From CATQHP01 sp965214915 (GTDB lineage Bacteria > Acidobacteriota > Terriglobia > Bryobacterales > UBA6623): a DNA stretch of 64,000 bases. Position numbers and translations under genes: made by a program. Positions within the stretch are counted from its first letter, which is position 1. Every line of letters starts with the position of its first letter. This document shows, piece after piece, positions 1 to 8,648 of the stretch. The stretch covers positions 496,001-560,000 of the forward strand of contig CBDCCP010000003.1 in assembly GCA_965214915.1 (NCBI GenBank), in the 5' to 3' direction. The notes under the pieces are model-generated. The model saw only the letters and a list, made by a program, of their open reading frames with translations. It was not told the origin of the DNA and searched no databases.

Positions 1-593
1 TCGTCGCGGACCTCGGCCTTTCGAGCCTGCAACTCGACGACCCCGAACGGGGTTTCAGCTTTCGAGCCGAGGCCCCCCTGGATATGCGCATGGACCGCGG
101 CCGGAGCCTGCGCGCCGAGCACATCGTTAACCAGTACGACGAGACCGCTCTCGCCGACCTGATCTACCAACTGGGAGGCGAGCGCCGCAGCAGAAGAATC
201 GCCGCGGCCATTGTCCGCGGGCGGCCGGTCAGAAACACGCGGCATCTGGCGGAGATCGTCGCGCGGGCCGCGGCTCAGCCTAAAAGACGGCGCATTCATC
301 CGGCGACAAAGACGTTCCAGGCCTTGCGCATGGCGGTGAACGACGAGCTTGGCGAGTTGCAGAAGCTGTTGGGCGCGGCGCCCGCGCTGCTCGCTCCGAA
401 TGGACGCTTCGTTGCGGTGAGCTTCCACAGCGGCGAAGACAGGCTGGTGAAGCAATCGTTCCGCGGCGGCGGCGCCGCCGGGATTTATGAAGTTTTGACC
501 AAGGGCGTGATTCGCCCCTCAGCGGATGAGGTCGGTAAAAATCCGCCCAGCCGCAGCGCCAAACTGCGGGCGGTTCGTCGAACGGACCGCTAA
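1..593 (+). CDS. rsmH: 16S rRNA (cytosine(1402)-N4)-methyltransferase, 5' end outside window
   Basis: This is the C-terminal part of RsmH (MraW), the SAM-dependent enzyme that methylates N4 of C1402 in 16S rRNA. The reading frame is open from base 3 and begins inside the conserved stretch DLGLSSLQLDDPERGFSF, followed by PLDMRMD. FVAVSFHSGEDR and NPPSRSAKLRAVRR near the C-terminus are family hallmarks. The start and N-terminal SAM-binding loop lie before the window. It is the usual first or second gene of the dcw cluster. Its TAA stop (591-593) is part of the target duplication of the IS that follows, so the protein is complete despite the insertion. Confidence 0.96.
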   Translation, partial: VADLGLSSLQLDDPERGFSFRAEAPLDMRMDRGRSLRAEHIVNQYDETALADLIYQLGGERRSRRIAAAIVRGRPVRNTRHLAEIVARAAAQPKRRRIHPATKTFQALRMAVNDELGELQKLLGAAPALLAPNGRFVAVSFHSGEDRLVKQSFRGGGAAGIYEVLTKGVIRPSADEVGKNPPSRSAKLRAVRRTDR

Positions 594-1828
594 GGAAACT
601 CTGAACAAGCAGGCTATTGACTGGGATAATAAGGGGAGAGCAGCGGGCACGGGGAATAAGGGGGAGAGCGATGGCGCAGCGGACGTTTGCAGAATTGGAG
701 TACGAGGGGAAGAAGAAGCAGACGAGGCGGGAGAAGTTTCTGGCACGGATGGAGGACTTGATTCCGTGGGAGCGCATGGAGGAGCGCATCCGCCCGTACT
801 ACCCCCAAGCGGGGCGGGGGCGGCGACCGTACGCGTTGGCGGTGATGCTGCGCGTGCATTGCGTGCAGTTGTTTTACAACGTGAGCGATCCGGGGATGGA
901 GGACATGCTGTACGAGATCGAGTCGGTGCGGCGCTTCGTGGGCTTGCGTTTGGGGGATGCGCTGCCGGACGAGACGACGATTTTGAACTTTCGGCATCTG
1001 TTGGAGCGGCACGAGTTGGGCGGGAAGCTGATGGCGGAGATCAACGCGCACTTGGCGGAGCAAGGCTTGCGGCTGCGGGAGGGGACGATTCTGGACGCGA
1101 CGATCATCGCGGCGCCGAGTTCGACGAAGAACAAGAAGCGGAGTCGCGACCCACAGATGCATCAGACCAAGAAGGGGAATCAATGGTATTTCGGGATGAA
1201 GGCGCATATCGGCGTGGACGCCGAGACGGGGCTGACGCATAGCGTGGCGGCGACGGCGGCGAACGTGGCGGATGTGACCCAAGGGCATGAGTTGCTGCAC
1301 GGCGGGGAGCGGGAGGTGTGCGCGGATGCGGGTTACCAGGGGATCGACAAGCGCGCGGAGCATCGGGGGCGTAAGGTGCGCTGGCAAGTGGCCTTGAAGG
1401 CTGGGCAGCGGCGGCGCTTGGCGGCGGGCAGCGCGGAGGCGCGGGCGGAGCGGCGCAAGGCAGAGGTGCGGGCCAAGGTGGAGCACCCGTTTCTGTACGT
1501 GAAGCGGCACTTTGGCTACGCCAAGGTGCGCTATCGCGGCTTGGCCAAGAACCGGGAGCGGATCAGTCTGCTGTTGGGCTTCGCCAATCTGCTGCTTGCC
1601 GGGCGCTACGCGACGGCCTGAGCGCCACAATACAGGAGTCGTGCGTCCATGCCGGCGCCAAGCCGCAGAAGCGGAGTCGAAGCCGTCGCTGCGGGGTCAA
1701 AAATTGGCGTTGCGCAGTCAAAATCGGCAGGATTCAGCCGCAAAATTCGCCGGCAGCCCGGCTGCAACCGCTCCTTACGGACAACTTCAACCAGCCAACG
1801 CGCCAAAACCACTTTATTCAGACTTTCC
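594..1828 (+). mobile_element. IS5-family insertion sequence, complete, with CTAA target duplication
   Basis: A 1235-bp element carrying one DDE transposase. The left end reads GGAAACTCTGAACAAGCAGG and the reverse complement of the right end reads GGAAAGTCTGAATAAAGTGG, giving imperfect terminal inverted repeats (15 of 20 identical). The element is bracketed by CTAA at 590-593 and CTAA at 1829-1832, the 4-bp YTAR duplication expected for this IS5 subgroup. The left CTAA contains the rsmH stop codon. Bases 1622-1828 are non-coding IS sequence. The clean ends suggest a recent insertion between rsmH and ftsL. Transcription into ftsL then depends on read-through or an IS-derived promoter. Confidence 0.9.
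671..1621 (+). CDS. IS5-family transposase
   Basis: A DDE transposase of 316 residues that catalyses movement of the surrounding IS. It has an N-terminal IS5-type domain (MAQRTFAELEY), the first catalytic Asp in ILDATIIAAPSSTKNKKR, the second in CADAGYQGIDKR, and the catalytic Glu in VEHPFLYVKRHFGY near the C-terminus. The ATG at 671 is chosen because it follows GGGGGAGAG at good spacing and matches the usual N-terminus; the frame stays open upstream to about 617. The gene is full-length for the family and probably active. Confidence 0.93.
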   Translation: MAQRTFAELEYEGKKKQTRREKFLARMEDLIPWERMEERIRPYYPQAGRGRRPYALAVMLRVHCVQLFYNVSDPGMEDMLYEIESVRRFVGLRLGDALPDETTILNFRHLLERHELGGKLMAEINAHLAEQGLRLREGTILDATIIAAPSSTKNKKRSRDPQMHQTKKGNQWYFGMKAHIGVDAETGLTHSVAATAANVADVTQGHELLHGGEREVCADAGYQGIDKRAEHRGRKVRWQVALKAGQRRRLAAGSAEARAERRKAEVRAKVEHPFLYVKRHFGYAKVRYRGLAKNRERISLLLGFANLLLAGRYATA

Positions 1829-1878
1829 CTAAACAAGGCCATTTGATCGATAGAGATTGTGACGCAATGGAGGAGCAT

Positions 1879-2406
1879 ATGCTACCGAGAGAGTCTGCGC
1901 CCGAGGCGCCGTCGAACAAACAGGTCAATGGGTTTACCTACGACGGCGTCCGGGCCGGGCGCAATATTCGAGCCGGACTCTCTCGGCGAGCCGCGTGTAC
2001 GCGGCCTCTGCCGCTGGAGGACGTGGCTTTTTTCATCAAGCAGATCGACAACGACAGAGTGGAATATCGGTACGATCCGGCCGATAAACGCTCGCTGCGA
2101 GGCTTTGTGGGCTTTGGCTTGGCGGCGGCGCTGATTTTATTGATCGGGTACGGGCCGCGCGCCTGGGTTCGGCAGTCCGGGTATCGGACGGCCGCGCTCA
2201 GCCGGCAGGTCGAAGAATTGAAGATGGTGCAGGGTCAGCTTACCGTGCGTCAGGGTCAGTTGGGCGATCTGCGGCGGGTGGCGGATCTGGCGGCGAAAGA
2301 AGGATTTGTCGAACCCAAGCCCGAAGATTACGCTTGGCAGGACCGCACGGTTCCGCCGGCGAATGCGGATAATGCGCTGGCGCAGTTACTGATGGAAGGC
2401 GATTGA
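1879..2406 (+). CDS. ftsL: FtsL-like cell division protein
   Basis: A 175-residue bitopic membrane protein in the ftsL position of the dcw cluster. A cytoplasmic N-terminal part of about 75 residues is followed by one transmembrane helix (FVGFGLAAALILLIGYG). After it comes a short coiled-coil-like stretch (LSRQVEELKMVQGQLTVRQ) in the periplasm. FtsL bridges FtsQ/FtsB to FtsI/FtsW in the divisome. Sequence similarity is weak, as is normal for FtsL; the call rests on topology and position. ATG 1879 is chosen because GGAGGAG ends 3 bases before it. ATG 1867 and TTG 1843 are in-frame alternatives. It lies directly downstream of the IS5 element. Confidence 0.75.
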   Translation: MLPRESAPEAPSNKQVNGFTYDGVRAGRNIRAGLSRRAACTRPLPLEDVAFFIKQIDNDRVEYRYDPADKRSLRGFVGFGLAAALILLIGYGPRAWVRQSGYRTAALSRQVEELKMVQGQLTVRQGQLGDLRRVADLAAKEGFVEPKPEDYAWQDRTVPPANADNALAQLLMEGD

Positions 2407-2469
2407 TCGGATATTCCCGCGGCGGCGTCCATCCGCGGGGAGCGTGGATATATGCATTGAAGCGAGTCG

Positions 2470-4662
2470 ATGGCAAAGTTCGGGCAGAGAATAAGCGGTA
2501 CGCCGGCAGAAGACGACTTGCAGGCGCGCGCCGCCGCTGCGAACCGCCGGCGGTTGATTCGCATCTACTTTTTCGGTCTGGCCGCGTCGCTTTGGTTCAG
2601 CCTCCTGGTCGTGCGCCTTTGGGACTTTCAAGTCCGCCAAACCGACCGCTTGACCGCGAAAGCAGCCAACCAACAAGAGGGAGAAGTGGATATCCGCGCC
2701 GACCGCGGCATGATCTACGACCGCACCGGCGCGGAGTTGGCGCTGAGCACCCCGGTTCAGTCGATCGGCGTTTTCCCCAAGAGAATTGCGAATCCGCAAG
2801 TCGCCGCGGGCATGCTGGCCGACATTCTGCAAATCGACGAAGCGGAGCTTCGGCGGAAGTTTACGAGCCGGCGGTTTCAGTGGGTCAAGCGGCTCGCCAA
2901 CCCCACCGAGGTCGAACGGGTGCGGCAATTGGGCATCAAGGCGCTGCACTTCGAAGAGGAAGGCAAGCGCTATTACCCGAAGGGTTCGGTGGCCGCTCAG
3001 GTAATCGGCGCAGTCGGCGTGGACCACGACGGCCAGTCGGGGCTGGAGTTCTATTTCGACAAGCAATTGCGCGGCACGGACGGCGTCGGTCTGTTGCAAT
3101 ACGATGCGCGGCGGCAGTATTACAAGCGCCAGGAACTGCGCGCGCCGATCTCCGGCGACAATCTGCTGCTGACGCTCGACCTGCGCATACAGAGTCTCGC
3201 CGAGCTCGAGCTCAAGCGCGCCGTCACAAGCTCGCTGTCTCGCGCGGGAACAATCGTGCTGATGCGGCCGGAGTCGGGCGAAATCCTGGCTATGGCGAAC
3301 TGGCCGCCGTTCGATCCGAATCGGATCGCCCGAACGCAGCAAGACCTCGAGAAGCGCAAGAATTTCGCCGTCAGCCACATGATCGAGCCCGGCTCGACTT
3401 TCAAGATCGTGACCGCCGCGGCGGCGATCGAGGAGGGGGCGGCAAACCCGAACGACGTTTTCGACTGCGAGATGGGCGGCATCAACATCGGCCGCCGCCG
3501 GATTCGCGATCACAAACCCTTCGGACTGCTGACGTTGGCCGACGTGCTTGCGAAATCGAGCAATGTCGGCATTATCAAGGTGGGCATGCGTGTCGGCAGC
3601 GACACCATGCACCGCTATCTCACGCGATTCGGATTCGGCCGATTCACGAACATAACCTTGCCGGGAGAAACCGGCGGGCTTGTCCGTCCGCTCAATCGCT
3701 GGCATTCTGATTCGCTCGCCTCGGTTTCGATGGGGCAGGAAGTCGGCGTCACGGCGCTGCAGATGGCGCGTCTGTTCGCGGTCGTTGCCAACGACGGCTA
3801 CTTGGTGCAGCCGCGCATCGTCGCAGCGGTCCGGGACCACCGCGGAGTAACGACTCCTTTCGAGCATGCGTCGAAAGTGCGCGTGCTCAGCTCGAACACC
3901 GCGACCACGATGCGGGCCATCCTGGAACGCGTAGTGGCTTCCGGAACAGGCCGCCTGGCGCAAATCCCCGGCTACCGCGTCGCCGGCAAGACCGGCACCG
4001 CACAGATGATCAATCCCCAAACGCGCTCTTATAAAGACGGCACCTATGTCGCGAGTTTCTGCGGATTTGCGCCGGTCAACGACCCTGCCGTGGTGGGGGT
4101 GATCGTGCTCGATGCTCCGCAGGGCAGGGAATACTACGGCGGCAGGATATCCGCTCCCGTATTCCCGAGAGTCGTGCAGCAAGCCCTGCGCTATCTGGAT
4201 GTTGCGCCGGGGCATTCGCAAGACCGCAAAGTCGGCCGGCCGCCGAAAATTCCCGACCATCTACTGGCGGACTTCATTGCGGAGGACGAGGCCGAAGGGC
4301 TGGCCACAGACGCGGACGGCCACATCCTGGTGGCGTCGCAAGGGGCGGCCGGCGGCCGCGCGGCGCCGGCCGCGGACAGCGGCGATTCCCCGCAGGAGTC
4401 GAAGGTTGCAGTGCGGGTTACCGATCTGACGGCCCCGGATTTTCGCGGGATGTCGATGCGCGAAGTCCTCAAGCTGGCCACAAAGATGGGCATTGCCCTC
4501 GATGTCGAAGGACACGGTCTCGTGCTGCATCAATCGCCAAGCCCGGACACGCCTCTGACGCGCGGGTCGGTGGTCAAGGTTCTTTTGGCGCGCGCGCTCC
4601 CGGCGAGAAGCACGCAACCCGCGGCAGCGGCGCGCAACGCGGAGACGAGCGGCGGGGGATGA
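2470..4662 (+). CDS. ftsI: Septal peptidoglycan transpeptidase FtsI/PBP3 with C-terminal PASTA domain
   Basis: A class B penicillin-binding protein of 730 residues that cross-links septal peptidoglycan. It has a short cytoplasmic tail, one membrane anchor near residues 30-55 (IYFFGLAASLWFSLLVVRLW), and a dimerisation domain containing RADRGMIYDRTG. The transpeptidase domain shows all three active-site motifs: S309-T-F-K312, S363-S-N365 and K507-T-G-T. A single PASTA domain (about 650-712) follows an Ala/Gly-rich linker and may sense muropeptide or lipid II. The C-terminal ATGA overlaps the murE start. A PASTA-bearing PBP in this position also occurs in other phyla. Confidence 0.96.
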   Translation: MAKFGQRISGTPAEDDLQARAAAANRRRLIRIYFFGLAASLWFSLLVVRLWDFQVRQTDRLTAKAANQQEGEVDIRADRGMIYDRTGAELALSTPVQSIGVFPKRIANPQVAAGMLADILQIDEAELRRKFTSRRFQWVKRLANPTEVERVRQLGIKALHFEEEGKRYYPKGSVAAQVIGAVGVDHDGQSGLEFYFDKQLRGTDGVGLLQYDARRQYYKRQELRAPISGDNLLLTLDLRIQSLAELELKRAVTSSLSRAGTIVLMRPESGEILAMANWPPFDPNRIARTQQDLEKRKNFAVSHMIEPGSTFKIVTAAAAIEEGAANPNDVFDCEMGGINIGRRRIRDHKPFGLLTLADVLAKSSNVGIIKVGMRVGSDTMHRYLTRFGFGRFTNITLPGETGGLVRPLNRWHSDSLASVSMGQEVGVTALQMARLFAVVANDGYLVQPRIVAAVRDHRGVTTPFEHASKVRVLSSNTATTMRAILERVVASGTGRLAQIPGYRVAGKTGTAQMINPQTRSYKDGTYVASFCGFAPVNDPAVVGVIVLDAPQGREYYGGRISAPVFPRVVQQALRYLDVAPGHSQDRKVGRPPKIPDHLLADFIAEDEAEGLATDADGHILVASQGAAGGRAAPAADSGDSPQESKVAVRVTDLTAPDFRGMSMREVLKLATKMGIALDVEGHGLVLHQSPSPDTPLTRGSVVKVLLARALPARSTQPAAAARNAETSGGG

Positions 4663-6140
4663 GGCTCAACGAAATGCTTGCAGGCGTATCGATCGGCAAA
4701 GTTCCGCCCTTGCACGTGGCTGGGATGCAATACGATTCGCGGAAGATACAGGCGGGCGACGCTTTCTTCCCGTTCCCCGGCGAGCGCGTCGACGGACACC
4801 GATTCGTGGCGCAAGCAGTCGCCGCGGGCGCCGGGGCGATTGTGAGCGAGCGGCCTGCCGGAAAAGGTTTAGAAGACCGCTGGGCAACGGTGCGGCACGG
4901 GCGCCGGGCGCTGGCGTCGGCCGCGCTGCGCTTTTATCGGCGGCCCGACCGAAGCCTGAAGCTGACGGGGGTCACCGGCACCAACGGGAAGACCACAACC
5001 GTATATCTGATCGACTCGCTCTTGCGCTCGGCGGGAAAGACCACGGCGCGGCTCGGAACGATCGAGCACCGCATTGGAGATCGAGCCGTGCCGGCGGTCA
5101 ATACGACGCCCGAATCGCTGGACGTCATCCGCTTCCTGGCCGAGTTGCGCAATATCGGCGGCTCGCACGCAACGATGGAAGTTTCCTCGCACGGCCTCGA
5201 GATCGGCAGAGTGTTCGGTATGGACTTCCATGCGGCGGTCTTCACGAACCTGTCGCAAGACCACCTGGATTTTCACGGCGACATGCGCAGCTATGCGGCC
5301 GCCAAGCGGCGGCTGTTCGCGGGGGCCGGAGGGGCGGTCCCGCAATTCGCAGTGATCAATATGGAGGACGAATTGGGCCGAGACTTGCTGCGCGGCAGTA
5401 AATCCCAAAAGCTGTCGTACGGGCGAACGCCTGCCGCGGACGTAGCGGCAAGCGCTGTCGAGGCCGGGTTCGAAGGCGTCAAGTTCAGAGCCGAAACGCC
5501 GGCCGGCAAGATCCGGGTCGAGTCGCGGCTGCACGGCGAGTTCAATGTCGGCAATATCCTGGCGGCGATAGCGGCGGCCCTGACGCACGGGGTTTCCCGC
5601 GAGCAAATCGAGCGCGGACTGCGCGAAACGCCGGCCGTGCCCGGCCGCTTCGAGACCGTCGACCAGGGACAGCCGTTCCTCGTGGTCGTCGACTATGCGC
5701 ACACCGCCGACGCGTTGAAGAGGCTGATCGAGTCGGCGCGAGCCCTTCTGTCGAGGCGGGGCGGAGCCGGGAGGATATTGACGCTGTTCGGCTGCGGCGG
5801 CGACCGCGACCGCGCGAAGCGCCCCGTCATGGGCCGCGCCGCGGGGGAGTTGAGCGACTGGGTCATGCTGACATCCGACAACCCGCGGACGGAAGACGCG
5901 GCGCGGATCATTCACGACGCGGAAGCGGGGCTGCGGGAAAGATCGGCGGCATACGCCGTCGAACCGGACCGGGCGGCGGCAATCGCAACCGTCTTGAGAC
6001 AAGCGCGTCCAAGGGACATCGTACTCATCGCGGGCAAGGGCCATGAGGCGTACCAGGATGTCGGCGGCGTCAAGCTGCCGTTCGACGACCGGGAAACGGC
6101 GCGCCAAGCGCTGCGTGCATTGGGGTACGGGCGGAAGTGA
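4659..6140 (+). CDS. murE: UDP-N-acetylmuramoyl-L-alanyl-D-glutamate ligase MurE
   Basis: An ATP-dependent cytoplasmic Mur ligase (493 residues) adding the third amino acid of the peptidoglycan stem. Visible are the N-terminal UDP-binding part (YDSRKIQAGDAFF), the P-loop GTNGKTTT (107-114), the NTTPES and SSHGL motifs of the central domain, and VVDYAHTADAL. The D407-N-P-R410 motif indicates that meso-diaminopimelate, not lysine, is the substrate. It overlaps ftsI by 4 bp (ATGA) and murF by 4 bp (GTGA), so it is translationally coupled in the operon. Confidence 0.97.
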   Translation: MRLNEMLAGVSIGKVPPLHVAGMQYDSRKIQAGDAFFPFPGERVDGHRFVAQAVAAGAGAIVSERPAGKGLEDRWATVRHGRRALASAALRFYRRPDRSLKLTGVTGTNGKTTTVYLIDSLLRSAGKTTARLGTIEHRIGDRAVPAVNTTPESLDVIRFLAELRNIGGSHATMEVSSHGLEIGRVFGMDFHAAVFTNLSQDHLDFHGDMRSYAAAKRRLFAGAGGAVPQFAVINMEDELGRDLLRGSKSQKLSYGRTPAADVAASAVEAGFEGVKFRAETPAGKIRVESRLHGEFNVGNILAAIAAALTHGVSREQIERGLRETPAVPGRFETVDQGQPFLVVVDYAHTADALKRLIESARALLSRRGGAGRILTLFGCGGDRDRAKRPVMGRAAGELSDWVMLTSDNPRTEDAARIIHDAEAGLRERSAAYAVEPDRAAAIATVLRQARPRDIVLIAGKGHEAYQDVGGVKLPFDDRETARQALRALGYGRK

Positions 6141-7513
6141 AGCTATCCCTGGCTCAGATCGGAGAGTGGCTGGACGCCAAGCCGGGCGCCGTCGAGCCGA
6201 CGGCGGCTGCGACGGGCTATTCGATCGATTCGCGGACGGTGCGGCCGGGCGATTTGTTCTTCGCCATCCGCGGGCCGAATCACGACGGCCACGACTACGT
6301 CGAGCAGGCGCTTGCCGCGGGAGCGGTCGCCGCTGTCGTCGAGGCCGGCCGGCGGCCGGGCCGCAGCGGCGCTGCGATTCGCGTTGCCGATCCGGCGGAG
6401 GCGCTGCGCCGGCTGGCAAGCGCGGCGCGGCGTCATTGGGGCGGGTCCGCGGTTGCCGTCACCGGCAGCAACGGGAAGACGACAACCAAAGAAATCACCG
6501 CTGCTCTGCTGGGCGAAGCATTCCCTGTCGCGAAGACGGCCGGCAATCTGAACAACGAACTGGGGCTGCCGCTTTCGATCCTGAGGATCGCAGACCGCGC
6601 CCGCATAGCCGTGCTCGAATTGGGCATGAATCACCCCGGCGAGATTCGCCGCCTGGCCGAGATTGCCCAACCCGACGTCGGGGTTGTGACCAACGTCAGC
6701 GCGGCCCACGTGGGCCACTTCGATTCGGTCGCCGGCGTGGCCGCGGCGAAACGGGAGTTGATCGAATCGCTCGATGCCGGCGGCGCGGCGGTGCTCAACG
6801 CGGACGACGAGCGCGTTGCCGCCTTCCGTGCGGCGCATGCGGGCCGCACGGTCACCTTCGGCATCGAGCGGCCGGCGGATGTCCGCGCCGGCGATCTCGT
6901 CGATCTGGGCGCCGCCGGGATTCGTTTCCGCGTGGAGGGCTGCCTGTTCGAAACCGCGCTCGCCGGACGCCACAACGTTTACAACATCCTTGCGGCTCTG
7001 GCCGCGGCGCAGTCGTTCGGGCTTGAGTTGCTGGCGCTGGCCGAGGCGGTCCGCCGGTTGCATCCCGTCGGCATGCGCGGCGAGATTCGGCGGATCGGCG
7101 GAGTGACGGTCATCGACGATTGCTACAACGCGAACCCGGCGGCCATGCGGGCGATGCTGGAAGTGCTCAGGAACACTCCGGCGCGGCGGCGCATCGCCGT
7201 TCTGGGCGAAATGCGCGAGCTGGGCGCGCAGTCGAAGGCGCTGCACCGCGGCATCGGCAAGGCAGCCGGCGCGGCCGGAATCGACCGCCTGCTCGCGGTC
7301 GGCGGCGACGCCTCTCAAATTGCCGCGGCCGCCGGTTTCCCGGCCGAATTTTACGAGACGCCGGAGTCGGCCGGCGCAGCGCTGGCGGAAGACCTCTCTC
7401 CCGGCGACGCCGTGCTCTTGAAGGGTTCCCGCGGGATTGCCCTCGAGCGCGCCAGAAACCTGATCTTCGAGGCGGCAGGCGCAGCGGAAACGCTCGCGGA
7501 AAAGGGCGGCTAG
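6137..7513 (+). CDS. murF: UDP-N-acetylmuramoyl-tripeptide--D-alanyl-D-alanine ligase MurF
   Basis: The cytoplasmic ligase (458 residues) that adds D-Ala-D-Ala to the UDP-MurNAc-tripeptide. The N-terminal substrate domain has YSIDSRTVRPGDLFFAIRG, and the P-loop is TGSNGKTTTKEI (about 109-120). The central domain has LELGMNHPGEI and NVSAAHVGHF, and the C-terminal domain has DDCYNANPAAMRAML. The start is GTG at 6137, inside the overlap with the murE stop. Length and motifs are typical. Confidence 0.97.
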   Translation: MKLSLAQIGEWLDAKPGAVEPTAAATGYSIDSRTVRPGDLFFAIRGPNHDGHDYVEQALAAGAVAAVVEAGRRPGRSGAAIRVADPAEALRRLASAARRHWGGSAVAVTGSNGKTTTKEITAALLGEAFPVAKTAGNLNNELGLPLSILRIADRARIAVLELGMNHPGEIRRLAEIAQPDVGVVTNVSAAHVGHFDSVAGVAAAKRELIESLDAGGAAVLNADDERVAAFRAAHAGRTVTFGIERPADVRAGDLVDLGAAGIRFRVEGCLFETALAGRHNVYNILAALAAAQSFGLELLALAEAVRRLHPVGMRGEIRRIGGVTVIDDCYNANPAAMRAMLEVLRNTPARRRIAVLGEMRELGAQSKALHRGIGKAAGAAGIDRLLAVGGDASQIAAAAGFPAEFYETPESAGAALAEDLSPGDAVLLKGSRGIALERARNLIFEAAGAAETLAEKGG

Positions 7514-7517
7514 CATC

Positions 7518-8648
7518 GTGCTTTATCACCTCCTGTACGAGCAGTTGTTCGAGTACTTCAGCCCGTTGCGGGTGTTCGGCTACATCACCGTCCGCACCGC
7601 GCTGGCAAGCTTCATGGCGCTCGGCCTGGGGCTGGCGATAGGGCCGTGGTTCATCCGGCGGCTGCGCGCGGCGCAGATCGGCCAATACATTCGCGGCGAG
7701 GGTCCCGCATCGCATCGGCAGAAGGCCGGCACGCCCACGATGGGCGGGTTGTTGCTCAACGTGTCCATCGTTCTGCCGACGATCCTTTGGGCGGACCTGA
7801 GCAACACCTATATCTGGATCGCCTTATTCGCACTGACCGGTTTCGCGGCGATCGGACTGTTGGACGACTATCTGAAAGTCAGCAAGCAACGCAACCTCGG
7901 ACTCTCTTCGCGGACCAAGATGGGTTTGCAGGCGCTGATGACTCTGGCCATCGGCGGCATTCTGATCCGGCTGTACCAGAGCGGCTTGTACGACATGACG
8001 ATCACGCTGCCGTTCTTGAAGGACGTTCGGCCGAATCCGGTAATCGAGTCGTTGACCGACGGCTTCATGTTCCCCTTTGCTTTCATTCTGTTTTTCGGAT
8101 TTCTGTTTTTCGTGTTGGTCGGCACCAGCAACGCCGTCAATCTTACGGACGGACTCGACGGGCTCGCCATCGGGCTGACGATCATCTGCGTCGGCGCGTT
8201 GACGCTGCTGGTGTACATCGCCGGACACCGCGAGATTTCGCAGTATCTCGATGTTCCGGGCGTGCCGCCGGCGGGCGAGCTGACCGTCTTTTGCGGGGCT
8301 ATCGTCGGGGCCAGCCTGGCCTTTCTCTGGTACAACGCCCACCCGGCCGAAATTTTCATGGGCGACGTGGGCTCGCTCGGCCTGGGCGGCGCCATTGGAA
8401 CGGTCGCCGTGCTGGTGAAGCAGGAAATCGTCCTGCTGTTCATCGGCGGGGTCTTCGCCGCGGAAACGCTGTCGGTGATCTTGCAGGTAACCAGCTTCAA
8501 GACAACCGGGAAGCGCGTATTTCGCATGGCGCCGTTGCACCATCATTTCGAGCAGTTGGGTTGGCCGGAGTCGAAGGTGATCGCGCGTTTTTGGATCGCC
8601 GGGTTCGTTTGGGCCTTGTTGGCCTTGAGTACGCTGAAATTACGATGA
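7518..8648 (+). CDS. mraY: Phospho-N-acetylmuramoyl-pentapeptide-transferase MraY
   Basis: A polytopic inner-membrane enzyme (376 residues, about ten helices) that moves phospho-MurNAc-pentapeptide onto undecaprenyl phosphate to make lipid I. Family signatures are present: KAGTPTMGG, the Asp pair in LLDDYLK, the Asn/Asp motif TSNAVNLTDGLDGLA, and FMGDVGSLGLGG. The C-terminal MAPLHHHFE is diagnostic. A GTG start at 7518 lies 4 bases after the murF stop. It overlaps murD by ATGA. Confidence 0.98.
   Translation: MLYHLLYEQLFEYFSPLRVFGYITVRTALASFMALGLGLAIGPWFIRRLRAAQIGQYIRGEGPASHRQKAGTPTMGGLLLNVSIVLPTILWADLSNTYIWIALFALTGFAAIGLLDDYLKVSKQRNLGLSSRTKMGLQALMTLAIGGILIRLYQSGLYDMTITLPFLKDVRPNPVIESLTDGFMFPFAFILFFGFLFFVLVGTSNAVNLTDGLDGLAIGLTIICVGALTLLVYIAGHREISQYLDVPGVPPAGELTVFCGAIVGASLAFLWYNAHPAEIFMGDVGSLGLGGAIGTVAVLVKQEIVLLFIGGVFAAETLSVILQVTSFKTTGKRVFRMAPLHHHFEQLGWPESKVIARFWIAGFVWALLALSTLKLR

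Noticed and set aside
2386..4260. A 624-codon minus-strand frame opposite ftsI
   Set aside because: Antisense shadow in high-GC DNA; ftsI carries all catalytic motifs on the other strand.
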